A DNA stretch of 64,000 bases from Noviherbaspirillum autotrophicum (GTDB taxonomy: Bacteria; Pseudomonadota; Gammaproteobacteria; Burkholderiales; Burkholderiaceae_D), in NCBI RefSeq assembly GCF_000818395.1, contig NZ_JWJG01000028.1, positions 4,480,615-4,544,614 on the forward strand. Direction: 5' to 3'. Of the stretch, positions 26,395 through 34,595 are shown in pieces. The notes beneath the pieces are model-generated. The model saw only the letters and a list, made by a program, of their open reading frames with translations. It made no database searches and was not told the origin of the DNA. How positions within the stretch are numbered: position 1 is the stretch's first letter; the number at the start of each line of letters is the position of its first letter. A program made the position numbers and the translations under genes.

Positions 26395-27600
26395 TCATGC
26401 ACTGGCAACGCGCTCCGATTTCTCCTGTTTGCGCAGGGCCACCAGCAGCAGCATCCCGAGGCCCATAACACCTGCAGTAACGATCAATGCTCCGCGGTAG
26501 CTGCCAGTTGCCGTGGCGATGTAGCCCGCCATGGCGGGCGCAATAATTTGCGCGGCGCCATAGCTGAGCGTTAAGCGGGCCATGGCCTTGGCCGGATTCT
26601 CCGGGAAGCGGCGGCCGATCAGCGACAAGGTCAGGCTGACGATGCCGATGCAGGTCGCGCCGTACAGGGCCGCGCCGAAGAGATTCAAGGCCGTGTCGGC
26701 CGTGACCACGGGCAGGATGATGGAGACCGTCTGCAGCCCGTAGGCGAGCAACAATGCGGCGATCTCGCCGCGGGCGCGCGCAATGCGATCCCACAGAAAG
26801 CAGGATGGCGCGGCCGCAACGCCAACTATGACCCATACCCAGCCGCCCTTCCCTGAAAGCACTGGCAATTTTTCAAGAATCGCCACGATGAAGGTGGCGC
26901 TGATGACATAGCCGAAGCCGGCGCAAAAGTACGTCGCGATCAGCAGTTTCATCCATCGCGCATGCGGCGGCCTTCTTGCCATATTTGCCGCGCCGGGTTG
27001 GGCCGGCAGCGGAGCGGGCAGCCAGCGCCAGGCTGGCAGGAAAAACGCCACGCCGAGCAGGCCCAGCACCATCCACTGCTGCTCCCAGGCGAGCCGGTCG
27101 ACCATGGCGGCCACGGCCAGCCCCGAGACGGCGATGCCCAATCCGAGCCCAGCAAAGTGCAGCCCGAGCTCGGGCCGGTGTCCTTTACGGATCAGCCAGT
27201 TCAGCACTAGGCCCGACGCCAGCAGCATGCCGGCGGTCGTCGACAGGCCCGCGACGGCGCGCAGGATTGCCCAGAGCGTCAAGTTGTCGGTCAGTCCCAT
27301 GCCCGCCGTGCTCGCAACCGCCAGCACGAGCCCCCCACGATACAGCAGGAATTTCCGGCGCAAGTCGCCAATCGAGGCAGCCAGGAGTGCGCCCGTAATG
27401 TAGCCGACATAGTTGATGGTCGCCAGCCAGCCGCCGGCCAGATGCGACAGGCCGGCTTCCCGCTGCATGATCGGCAGCATCGGCGTGTACGCGAAGCGCG
27501 CAAGGCCGGCTGTCAAAATCAGCGCGCAGACGCCGGCAAAAATGACGCGGGAGCGCTCGGCGTTACTGGCCGGCGACAGCGAGGCGGTGACGGGATGCAT
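26395..27600 (-). CDS. MFS transporter, YbfB/YjiJ family
   Basis: 401-residue inner-membrane protein with about twelve hydrophobic segments. The start region (FAGVCALILTAGLARFAYTPM) and GYITGALLAASIGDLRRK (between TM2 and TM3) are typical of the YbfB/YjiJ group of major facilitator transporters. Substrate unknown. It is divergent from an AraC-type regulator across 112 bp, which suggests that regulator controls it. Confidence 0.9.
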   Translation of the reverse strand: MHPVTASLSPASNAERSRVIFAGVCALILTAGLARFAYTPMLPIMQREAGLSHLAGGWLATINYVGYITGALLAASIGDLRRKFLLYRGGLVLAVASTAGMGLTDNLTLWAILRAVAGLSTTAGMLLASGLVLNWLIRKGHRPELGLHFAGLGLGIAVSGLAVAAMVDRLAWEQQWMVLGLLGVAFFLPAWRWLPAPLPAQPGAANMARRPPHARWMKLLIATYFCAGFGYVISATFIVAILEKLPVLSGKGGWVWVIVGVAAAPSCFLWDRIARARGEIAALLLAYGLQTVSIILPVVTADTALNLFGAALYGATCIGIVSLTLSLIGRRFPENPAKAMARLTLSYGAAQIIAPAMAGYIATATGSYRGALIVTAGVMGLGMLLLVALRKQEKSERVASA

Positions 27601-27712
27601 GGGTTGCCTTCGAACGGATCATCGATGCCACCATGCTATCGGCATGCCCTTTTTCCGTCTTTCGATAGAATGACGACATGTATCGATGAACCGACACTTT
27701 TCGCAGGAACCC

Positions 27713-28498
27713 ATGCGCCAGACACACGACTGGATCACGATCGACGTCCCCGACATGGCGGCCCTGCCGAAAGCCATTTTCCCGCGCACCCAGAATCTAT
27801 CTGCCGGGCAGATGTTTCCGCCGCATAGCCACCGCTGGAACCAGTTCGTCTATGCCACCTCGGGCACCCTGGTAGTGAAGGTCGCGGGCTCCTGGTACGT
27901 GATCACGCCGGAACAGGCGATCTGGGTGCCGACCGGCGTCGTACATAGCACAGGGGCGCTGAACGATGCGGCGTTTCGCAACCTGTACGTCGACGACATG
28001 CCAGCCTCAGGGATGCCGGCGGCATGCACGGTCTTTTCCGTGACGCCATTGCTGCGGGCGCTGATCGTCGAGCTGGAAAATGCCAGCCGCGATGTCGAGG
28101 ACGAGGCGTATGTCGACAAGCTGAACGCTCTGATCCTGGAACAGCTCAGGCGCTTGCCCGCCCTGGACTTCCATTTGCCCTGGCCGCAGACGCCGATGCT
28201 GCACCGGATGTGCGAAGCACTGTATGCCAATCCTGCCGATGCGCGCAGCGTCGACGACTGGGGTCAGGCCCTCGGTGCCTCCGCCCGGACCCTGGCGCGC
28301 CGGTTCGAAAAGGAAGTGGGTCTCAGCCTGCGGGAATGGCGCTACCGGCTGCGCTTGTTCCTGGCCGTGGAATGGTTGTGCGCAGGGCGCAGCGTGACGG
28401 AGATCGCTCTGGCGCTGGGCTATGCCTCGACGTCCGCCTTCACCTACATGTTTCACCAGGAAATGGGATGCCCGCCATCGGAGTGGCGCAAGAAATAA
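27713..28498 (+). CDS. AraC-family regulator with N-terminal cupin
   Basis: 261 residues from ATG 27713, chosen because an AGGA stands five bases before it; an ATG at 27686 adds nine residues but has no ribosome site. The N-terminal cupin (MFPPHSHRWNQFVYATSGTL, then PEQAIWVPTGVVHS) is an effector-binding fold. The C-terminal AraC double HTH includes ALGASARTLARRFEKEVG and YASTSAFTYMFHQEMGCPPS. It probably controls the divergent MFS transporter. Confidence 0.9.
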   Translation: MRQTHDWITIDVPDMAALPKAIFPRTQNLSAGQMFPPHSHRWNQFVYATSGTLVVKVAGSWYVITPEQAIWVPTGVVHSTGALNDAAFRNLYVDDMPASGMPAACTVFSVTPLLRALIVELENASRDVEDEAYVDKLNALILEQLRRLPALDFHLPWPQTPMLHRMCEALYANPADARSVDDWGQALGASARTLARRFEKEVGLSLREWRYRLRLFLAVEWLCAGRSVTEIALALGYASTSAFTYMFHQEMGCPPSEWRKK

Positions 28499-28566
28499 CC
28501 GGGTTGAACGGCAGCCAGGCAGCGACTACCGCTGCAGCAGAGACGTCCCGCCAGGCGCATTAATCA

Positions 28567-28584
28567 ACTGGACAGTTGTCCAAA
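28567..28584. promoter_or_regulatory. TetR-type operator, copy 1
   Basis: ACTGGACA-GT-TGTCCAAA, an inverted repeat whose core TGGACA-N2-TGTCCA is perfect. Its centre is 45 bp from that of copy 2. Both lie before the aldehyde dehydrogenase gene. Confidence 0.65.
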
Positions 28585-28611
28585 TACGACATACCATTGA
28601 ATTATTATTAT

Positions 28612-28629
28612 TTTGGACACTTGTCCAAA
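28612..28629. promoter_or_regulatory. TetR-type operator, copy 2
   Basis: TTTGGACA-CT-TGTCCAAA, perfect 8-bp arms around two bases, 56 bp before the aldehyde dehydrogenase ATG. The AT-rich tract between the two copies may hold the promoter. The TetR regulator at the end of this operon is the obvious candidate ligand. Confidence 0.7.
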
Positions 28630-28684
28630 TTCAAGGGGTATGCCGTTGCATGCGGCAGGAAGCCACCTACCAGGAGACAAAAAA

Positions 28685-30124
28685 ATGGATATGTTCCGGC
28701 CACCGGAAGCCGCGCTTGACGAGGAGATAAGCGGGGAGCTGATCGCGGCATTGCACAAGCAGCGCGAAGCCCAGCGCCAGGCGCCGCTGCCGGCGTGGGA
28801 AGTCAGGGCCGACCGCCTGCGCCGACTGCGCGCCTTGGTCATGGAAAACCGCGCCAGCATCGCCGCAGCGATCGATCGCGACTTTTCCCATCGTCCGCCG
28901 GCGGAAACCGACTTGCTGGAAGTCTTCCCCTCGACAGGCGGCATCGACCATGCGCTGCGCCACGGGAAGAAATGGATGAAGCCGCGCCGGCGCCGGACCG
29001 GATTGTGGTTCAGGCCGGCACGGTCGATACTGCTGCCCCAGCCGCTGGGCGTGATCGGCATCATCGTTCCATGGAACTATCCGCTGTTTCTGGCAGTGGG
29101 GCCGCTGACAGGCGCCCTCGCGGCAGGAAACCGGGCGATGCTGAAACTGTCCGAGCTGACGCCTGAATTCGCTGCGCATTTCGCCACCCTGATCCGCACC
29201 TATTTCGATCCCGCCGAAGTCACCGTCGTCAATGGCGACGCGAACGTAGCGCGCGCATTCAGCGGCCTGCCCTTCGATCATCTGTTGTTTACCGGCTCAA
29301 CCCGCGTCGGGCGGGACGTCATGCATGCCGCCAGCGCAAACCTGACGCCGGTGACGCTGGAGCTCGGCGGCAAATCGCCGGCCATCATCGGCGCCAATGC
29401 CGATTTCGATGCGGCGGTGACATCCATCCTGCGCGGCAAGCTGTTCAATGCAGGGCAGACCTGCATCGCCCCCGATTATGTGCTGCTGCCGAAAGGTGAC
29501 GAGACACGGTTCATCGATACCGCGCGCGCGGTGTTCAACCGGCTGTATCCGGCCAGCCGGCAATTCCAGGACTACGCGAGCATCATCACGGAGCGGCACC
29601 ACAATCGCCTGCTGTCGCTCATCGATGACGCCGCTCAGGCCGGCGCCGCCGTCCATTCGCTGGCGGCAGACGACCAGGCGGCGGGCGGGCGGCGGCTGGC
29701 GCCGGTACTGCTGACCGGCGTAACCGACGACATGACGGTCATGCAGGAAGAAATCTTCGGGCCGGTCCTGCCGGTCATGAGCTATGCATCGCTCGATGAA
29801 GCCATCGCTTACGTCAACGCGCACCCGCGCCCGCTGGCTCTCTATATGTTCGACCGCGACCGCGCCAGTGTCGATCGCATGGTCACGCAAACCGTGGCCG
29901 GCGGCGTGACCGTCAATGACACGCTGCTGCATATCGCGCAGGATGACCTGCCGTTCGGCGGCGCGGGCGGCAGCGGCATGGGCGTCTATCACGGCAAGGA
30001 CGGCTTCGACACGTTTTCCAAACTCAAGCCGGTCGTCTACCAGTCGCGCCTGAACGGCATGTGGCTGGTGCAGCCCCCCTATGGCAAGCGATTCCGGCAG
30101 ATGATGCGGATCATGATCCGATAA
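28685..30124 (+). CDS. coniferyl-aldehyde-dehydrogenase-like NAD(P) aldehyde dehydrogenase
   Basis: 479-residue aldehyde dehydrogenase oxidising an aldehyde to the acid. Catalytic residues are in place: VTLELGGKSP with the Glu, and FNAGQTCIAPDYVLLP with the nucleophilic Cys; the fold start GVIGIIVPWNYPLFLA binds NAD(P). The overall pattern, including FRPARSILLPQPLG and the C-terminal hydrophobic end, matches the CalB coniferyl aldehyde dehydrogenase group, also used on fatty aldehydes. The ATG follows GGAGA; an open extension upstream crosses operator copy 2 and is rejected. First gene of an operon with the Tat protein and the GMC oxidoreductase. Confidence 0.92.
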   Translation: MDMFRPPEAALDEEISGELIAALHKQREAQRQAPLPAWEVRADRLRRLRALVMENRASIAAAIDRDFSHRPPAETDLLEVFPSTGGIDHALRHGKKWMKPRRRRTGLWFRPARSILLPQPLGVIGIIVPWNYPLFLAVGPLTGALAAGNRAMLKLSELTPEFAAHFATLIRTYFDPAEVTVVNGDANVARAFSGLPFDHLLFTGSTRVGRDVMHAASANLTPVTLELGGKSPAIIGANADFDAAVTSILRGKLFNAGQTCIAPDYVLLPKGDETRFIDTARAVFNRLYPASRQFQDYASIITERHHNRLLSLIDDAAQAGAAVHSLAADDQAAGGRRLAPVLLTGVTDDMTVMQEEIFGPVLPVMSYASLDEAIAYVNAHPRPLALYMFDRDRASVDRMVTQTVAGGVTVNDTLLHIAQDDLPFGGAGGSGMGVYHGKDGFDTFSKLKPVVYQSRLNGMWLVQPPYGKRFRQMMRIMIR

Positions 30125-30189
30125 GCTATCCGCGCAAGGCAACCATACCGGCCGACAAAGATGCCGGGGTTTTATAAAAGAGGAGACAT

Positions 30190-30708
30190 ATGTCAAAAGC
30201 GCTTTCTCGCCGATCTTTCCTGAAGGTCGGCATTGTCGGCGGACTGGCGCTCGCTACGGCGGGCGGCATTTACCGTCTCACGCGGGCTCCCGAGGTGCCG
30301 CACCGCTTTGTTCTCGATGACGGCGCGCACAAGGTGCTGGCGGCAATCGCCCCGGTGATCCTGGCTGGCGCACTGCGTCCGGGACCAGCCGACGTGCAGG
30401 CCTCCGTCGAACGCACCAAGGGTGCGATCCTGGGCCTGCCGCTGCGCACCCAGAAGGAAATCCAGGACCTGTTCGCATTGCTCACGCTGGCGCCTGCCCG
30501 CCGCTTCCTGGCAGGCCTGCCCGATGACTGGGCGAATGCAAAACAGGAAGACGTCGCCGCTTTCCTGCAAAGCTGGCGCATGCACCGCATCGGCATGCTG
30601 CAGACCGCCTATCACGCCTTGCACGACCTCGTCGTCGGCCCCTGGTATGCGGACGAATCGACGTGGGCCTCCATTGGATACCCTGGCCCGATCAAGGAAC
30701 TCAGCTGA
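30190..30708 (+). CDS. Tat-signal small subunit-like protein
   Basis: 172 residues with a twin-arginine signal (SRRSFLKVGIVGGLALATAGG), so it is exported folded or together with a cofactor-containing partner. The rest is alpha-helical (HRFVLDDGAHKVLAAIAPVIL; DLFALLTLAPARRFLAGLP) without Cys motifs. It sits between the aldehyde dehydrogenase and a GMC flavoprotein that has no signal of its own. Known membrane GMC dehydrogenases have small Tat-exported partners, so a chaperoning or piggy-back export role is inferred. AGAGGAGA precedes the ATG. Confidence 0.83.
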   Translation: MSKALSRRSFLKVGIVGGLALATAGGIYRLTRAPEVPHRFVLDDGAHKVLAAIAPVILAGALRPGPADVQASVERTKGAILGLPLRTQKEIQDLFALLTLAPARRFLAGLPDDWANAKQEDVAAFLQSWRMHRIGMLQTAYHALHDLVVGPWYADESTWASIGYPGPIKELS

Positions 30709-30716
30709 GACAGACG

Positions 30717-32360
30717 ATGACAACGACAATCATGAACACCAGATCCATCACCGATCCGATCCAGGCCGGCCTTGCCTCCGGCTGGAAGGTCATCGACGCC
30801 TCCACGCTCGACGCCAGCCGCCAGTTCGAGGCGGACGTGGCCATCATCGGCACCGGCGCCGGCGGCGGCGTGACCGCGGAAATCCTGAGCATGGCCGGCT
30901 TGAAGGTTCTGCTGATCGAAGAGGGCCCGCTCAAGTCGTCCAAGGATTTCAAGATGCGCGAGGCGCAGGCCTATCCGGCTCTGTACCAGGAGTCTGCCGC
31001 GCGCAAGACTAAGGACAAGGCGATCAGCATCATGCAGGGACGCAGCGTCGGCGGATCGACGACGGTCAACTGGACGTCGAGCTTTCGCACGCCGCCAGCC
31101 ACGCTGGGCTACTGGCAAAAACACTTCGGCCTGAAGGATTACTCCCCGGAGGCGCTGGCGCCCTGGTTCGCGCAAATGGAACAGCGCCTGCATGTCGCGC
31201 CCTGGGCCGGCGCGCCCAACGAAAACAACAGCCTGCTGCGGCGCGGAGCGGAAAAGCTCGGCATTTCCACGGCCGTCATTCCGCGCAATGTGAACGGATG
31301 CTGGAACCTCGGCTACTGCGGCATGGGCTGCCCGACCAATGCCAAGCAATCGATGCTGGTGACCACCATCCCGTCGGCGCTGTCGCGCGGCGCGCTCCTG
31401 CTGACGCGCACGCGCGCCGAAAAGCTCAATTTCAAGGGCGACAGCGTCGACAGCCTGTCGTGCGTGGCGCTGGATGCGGACGGCCTGGCGCCGTCCGGCA
31501 AGACGATCACGGTACGCGCCCGGCACTACGTGGTGGCCGGCGGCGCCATCAATTCGCCCGGCCTTCTGCTGCGCTCGAATGCGCCGGACCCGCACCGCCT
31601 GCTCGGCAAGCGCACCTTCCTGCATCCGGTCGTGCTGTCGGCGGCGCTGTTCGACCACAAGGTCGACGGCTTTTCCGGTGCGCCCCAGTCGATCTATTCC
31701 GATCATTTCCTGCACACGGATGCCGTCGACGGACCGATCGGCTACAAGCTGGAAGTGCCCCCGCTGCACCCGCTGCTGTTTTCGACCACGCTCAACGGCT
31801 TCGGCGAACGCCATGCCGGACTCATGCGGCAGTTCCCCCACATGCACACCATCCTCGCGCTGCTGCGTGACGGCTTTCACGAGCAATCGCCCGGCGGCTC
31901 GGTGGAACTGCGGGACGATGGCTCTGCGGTACTGGATTACCCGATCACCGATTTTGTCTGGGACGGCGCGCGGCGTGCCCTGCTCACGATGGCGCAAATC
32001 CAGTTCGAAGCCGGCGCGAAAACGGTGTATCCGGTGCATGAACTGGCGGAAGGCTATACCAGCTGGTCCGGTGCGAAGAAGGCGATCGAGGCGCTGCCGT
32101 ACAAACCGTTGCTCGCGCGGGTGGTATCGGCGCACGTCATGGGTGGCTGCACGATGTCGGACGACACGAAGCTGGGCGTGGTGTCTTCCGCAGGCCGCTA
32201 CCACGGGGTGACGAACCTGTCGGTGCATGACGGCTCGCTGTTCCCGACGTCGATTGGCGCCAATCCGCAATTGTCGATCTACGGCGTCACCTGCCGTCTG
32301 GCCAGCACGCTGGCGCAGCAGTTGACCGGCAAGCCGGCACCGGTATTGCAGAGCGCGTAA
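30717..32360 (+). CDS. GMC-family FAD oxidoreductase
   Basis: 547 residues; oxidises an alcohol to the aldehyde, passing electrons to FAD and then probably to the respiratory chain. The Rossmann motif IIGTGAGGG stands at about 43-51, and the C-terminal GMC region includes SAHVMGGCTMSDD and NPQLSIYGVT. A Cys-rich segment NGCWNLGYCGMGCPTNAKQS recalls fatty-alcohol oxidase-type GMC enzymes. No signal peptide is present, which fits co-export with the Tat protein just upstream (8-bp gap). ATG 30717 is used; ATG 30732 is the alternative. With the aldehyde dehydrogenase it makes an alcohol-to-acid route. Confidence 0.92.
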   Translation: MTTTIMNTRSITDPIQAGLASGWKVIDASTLDASRQFEADVAIIGTGAGGGVTAEILSMAGLKVLLIEEGPLKSSKDFKMREAQAYPALYQESAARKTKDKAISIMQGRSVGGSTTVNWTSSFRTPPATLGYWQKHFGLKDYSPEALAPWFAQMEQRLHVAPWAGAPNENNSLLRRGAEKLGISTAVIPRNVNGCWNLGYCGMGCPTNAKQSMLVTTIPSALSRGALLLTRTRAEKLNFKGDSVDSLSCVALDADGLAPSGKTITVRARHYVVAGGAINSPGLLLRSNAPDPHRLLGKRTFLHPVVLSAALFDHKVDGFSGAPQSIYSDHFLHTDAVDGPIGYKLEVPPLHPLLFSTTLNGFGERHAGLMRQFPHMHTILALLRDGFHEQSPGGSVELRDDGSAVLDYPITDFVWDGARRALLTMAQIQFEAGAKTVYPVHELAEGYTSWSGAKKAIEALPYKPLLARVVSAHVMGGCTMSDDTKLGVVSSAGRYHGVTNLSVHDGSLFPTSIGANPQLSIYGVTCRLASTLAQQLTGKPAPVLQSA

Positions 32361-32419
32361 TGCACAGATGTGCCGGAGTAAAATGACGCCGTCCTATCGG
32401 TGTGGAGCAGTGCCGCAGC

Positions 32420-33058
32420 ATGAAGTTGAATGATTTGAAAAAAACATCCGCCAGCAAGTCCGAGAGCGTCGAGAAGCAGGAAAAGCAAACGGACAAAAAG
32501 CAGGAAGTCGCCCGGCACATGCTGGCCGCGCTGGCCGACCTCGGATTCGCACGCCTGAACCTGCGCGAGATTGCGGCCCGCTCCGGCACATCCTTGGGCA
32601 TCATTCATTATTATTTCAAGGACAAGAATCACCTGCTGGTCTACGGTTTGCAGCTCTACAAGGAGAATTTTGTCCACGAGCTGACCACCATGATCGATAA
32701 CGCGGCCAGCCTTGAAGAATTGCTGCGCACCACGGTGTGCACCCTGGCCGGCGTGGTCGAGGAAGACGGGCACACCCATCGCCTGTGGTACGACCTGCGC
32801 ACGCAGGCGTTGTTTGATCCGGTATTTCGCCCAGTGGCAGATGAGATCGAAGCGCATCTCATCACGCTGTGCGAGCGTTTCCTGAACAAGGTGCACGCAG
32901 TGAGCGGGCTGGAGCTGACCCTCGATGCCGAAAGCCTGTACCTGATGATCGACGGATTGATTCGTTATCACATGCAGCAGCATTTGGCCGGCAATGAAGG
33001 CGCCGGCGACCGGATGGCGCAACGCCTGTTCGAGATTTTCAAGCGCGAGAGCCGCTAG
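32420..33058 (+). CDS. TetR/AcrR-family regulator
   Basis: 212 residues. A Lys/Ser-rich N-terminal arm (DLKKTSASKSESVEKQEKQ) precedes the HTH (LNLREIAARSGTSLGIIHYYF), followed by a ligand-binding helical domain with no obvious match. It is 59 bp after the GMC gene on the same strand, so it may be co-transcribed, giving autoregulation through the two operators at 28567-28629. No copy of that operator is seen directly before this gene. A GTG at 32402 is an alternative start. Confidence 0.88.
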   Translation: MKLNDLKKTSASKSESVEKQEKQTDKKQEVARHMLAALADLGFARLNLREIAARSGTSLGIIHYYFKDKNHLLVYGLQLYKENFVHELTTMIDNAASLEELLRTTVCTLAGVVEEDGHTHRLWYDLRTQALFDPVFRPVADEIEAHLITLCERFLNKVHAVSGLELTLDAESLYLMIDGLIRYHMQQHLAGNEGAGDRMAQRLFEIFKRESR

Positions 33059-33128
33059 TCGCAGTTCTTTTCCTTGCCTCTATTCGGGCTGCAGCAAGGC
33101 GTAGACTCTGTGCCAAATTCTGTGAACA

Positions 33129-33169
33129 TTGACTCAAATCAATCGTTAAGCTTAAGCACGGAATATATG
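33129..33169 (+). promoter_or_regulatory. FNR-type box with candidate -10 before the DUF2946/tonB/regBA locus
   Basis: TTGAC-TCAA-ATCAA (33129-33142) differs by one base from the FNR/Anr consensus TTGAT-N4-ATCAA. A -10-like TATATG at 33164-33169 would put the start near 33176, so the box is centred at about -40.5, one base from the class II activation position. The first start codon is at 33241. Confidence 0.55.
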
Positions 33170-33240
33170 ATTTGATCTCGCACAGTCCGGGGCCCGACTG
33201 GTAAAGAGTATGGCGCCCCGGATGCTAACAAATCCCCTCG

Positions 33241-33639
33241 ATGGAAATGACTCGATTGACGCGCCGATTTACTGCCTGGCTCGCCGCTTTTGCGGTCCTG
33301 CTGGCGGCGTTTGCGCCTTTCATTTCCCACGCAATGCCCCAACCCAAGCGCGCCGCTCCAGGCTGGGTCGAGGTTTGCACGCACACCGGACCCAAACTGC
33401 TCAAGCTGAACGACAAGCAGCATGCCGCCCCTTCCACGCCGGCGGAAAAAGGCGTGCATTCTAACCACTGCTCATTCTGTTTCACGCATACCGGGCAGAC
33501 CGGCCTGCCTCCCACCGCCGGCTTCGTGCTTCCGATTGCCAGCGGCAAGCAAGCGCTGCCGCGCCTCGACGATCGATCGCCCCGACCGCTCTTCGCCTGG
33601 ACGAACGCGCCGTCGCGCGCCCCACCCGCCCTTTCCTGA
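33241..33639 (+). CDS. DUF2946 family exported protein
   Basis: 132 residues with an N-terminal signal or anchor (FTAWLAAFAVLLAAFAPFISHA) and a conserved metal-type motif HSNHCSFCFTHTG (CxxC with adjacent His). DUF2946 proteins commonly sit beside copper-related TonB receptors, and an OprC-like receptor follows three kb downstream here. Role unknown; periplasmic copper handling is inferred. A second ATG six bases on (33247) is possible. Confidence 0.8.
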   Translation: MEMTRLTRRFTAWLAAFAVLLAAFAPFISHAMPQPKRAAPGWVEVCTHTGPKLLKLNDKQHAAPSTPAEKGVHSNHCSFCFTHTGQTGLPPTAGFVLPIASGKQALPRLDDRSPRPLFAWTNAPSRAPPALS

Positions 33640-33729
33640 CCGCTATTGAGGCCGGATTCGCTGCCCGCGCAGCGATCAGCTCCAACCGCTTACCGCGGCT
33701 GCCGCTATTTGCCGCTGCACGCCGCCTGA

Positions 33730-33773
33730 CCTGACACGCCCAAGCTGCCGTTCCGGCGGGCGTGTTCGTCAGG
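33730..33773 (+). terminator. imperfect hairpin between DUF2946 gene and tonB
   Basis: CCTGA plus CACGCCC pairs with GGGCGTG plus TCAGG across a 16-nt loop with a 4-nt bulge, followed after a few bases by CATTTTTC. Possible partial terminator within the locus. Confidence 0.25.
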
Positions 33774-33791
33774 CTTCCATTTTTCAATGAG

Positions 33792-34511
33792 ATGTCGATG
33801 AAGTACCTGCTACTAACATCGTTGCGCACTGAGCGCGGCGACAAGGCGCGTAAATCGATCGGTACTCGGCTACTGAGGTTGTCGATCGTGATCGGCATGC
33901 ACCTCACGCTCGCCGCATGGGCATGGCATACCCAGCTCGATGCGCCAGCCGAACCGGCGCCGTTGCCCATGGTGGTGCGCGCCATCGCGCTGTCCGCCCC
34001 GCCGCCGCAGGAGCCGCCCAGGCCCATTGCCCCGCAGGCGAAACCGCGCATCCCCTCGCCCAAGCCACTGCCGCCAGCCACCGCGCGCCCTGCTGCGCCG
34101 GCACAGCAGACGGCGATGCAAACGGCGGCGTCCACTGCCCAGCAGACGCCGGCCAACGTCGCCGCCGCTCCGCAGCCGTCGGCCCCAGTAATGGAACAAG
34201 CGTCGCCGTCGCCTGTGCCGATGCCGGTGACGGCTGCGCGTTTCGATGCGGCCTATCTGCAAAATCCAGCCCCTGTTTATCCGCGGCTGGCGCGCAAGTC
34301 GCGCGAAGAAGGAAAGGTGCTGCTGCTGGTGCAGGTGTCTGCATCCGGCGAGGCCGACAACGTCCAGCTCAAGCAGACCTGCGGCTTCCCCCGCCTCGAC
34401 GAAGCGGCCATGGACGCGGTGCGCAAGTGGCGCTTCATCCCCGCGCGGCGCGGAGCGGAATCGGTCGCCGCCAGCGTCGTCGTGCCGATTGTCTTCCGGC
34501 TGGAGGGATGA
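33792..34511 (+). CDS. tonB: TonB energy-transducing protein
   Basis: 239 residues: one N-terminal membrane helix (about 29-47), a Pro/Ala-rich periplasmic linker (PPPQEPPRPIAPQAKPRIPS) and the C-terminal TonB domain (PVYPRLARKSREEGKVLLLV, ending FIPARRGAESVAASVVVPIVF). It links inner-membrane proton motive force to an outer-membrane receptor. No exbB/exbD are adjacent, so it must borrow them. Its neighbours suggest service to the copper-type receptor at 36562-38787. The start is uncertain by two codons (33792 or 33798). Confidence 0.92.
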   Translation: MSMKYLLLTSLRTERGDKARKSIGTRLLRLSIVIGMHLTLAAWAWHTQLDAPAEPAPLPMVVRAIALSAPPPQEPPRPIAPQAKPRIPSPKPLPPATARPAAPAQQTAMQTAASTAQQTPANVAAAPQPSAPVMEQASPSPVPMPVTAARFDAAYLQNPAPVYPRLARKSREEGKVLLLVQVSASGEADNVQLKQTCGFPRLDEAAMDAVRKWRFIPARRGAESVAASVVVPIVFRLEG

Positions 34512-34595
34512 TGAGCGCTCGACACAGCCCCCCTGCTTGCAGCGACAAGCGATGGAATCAGGTTCCCGCCCATACTGGATCACTCTAAACACGCC

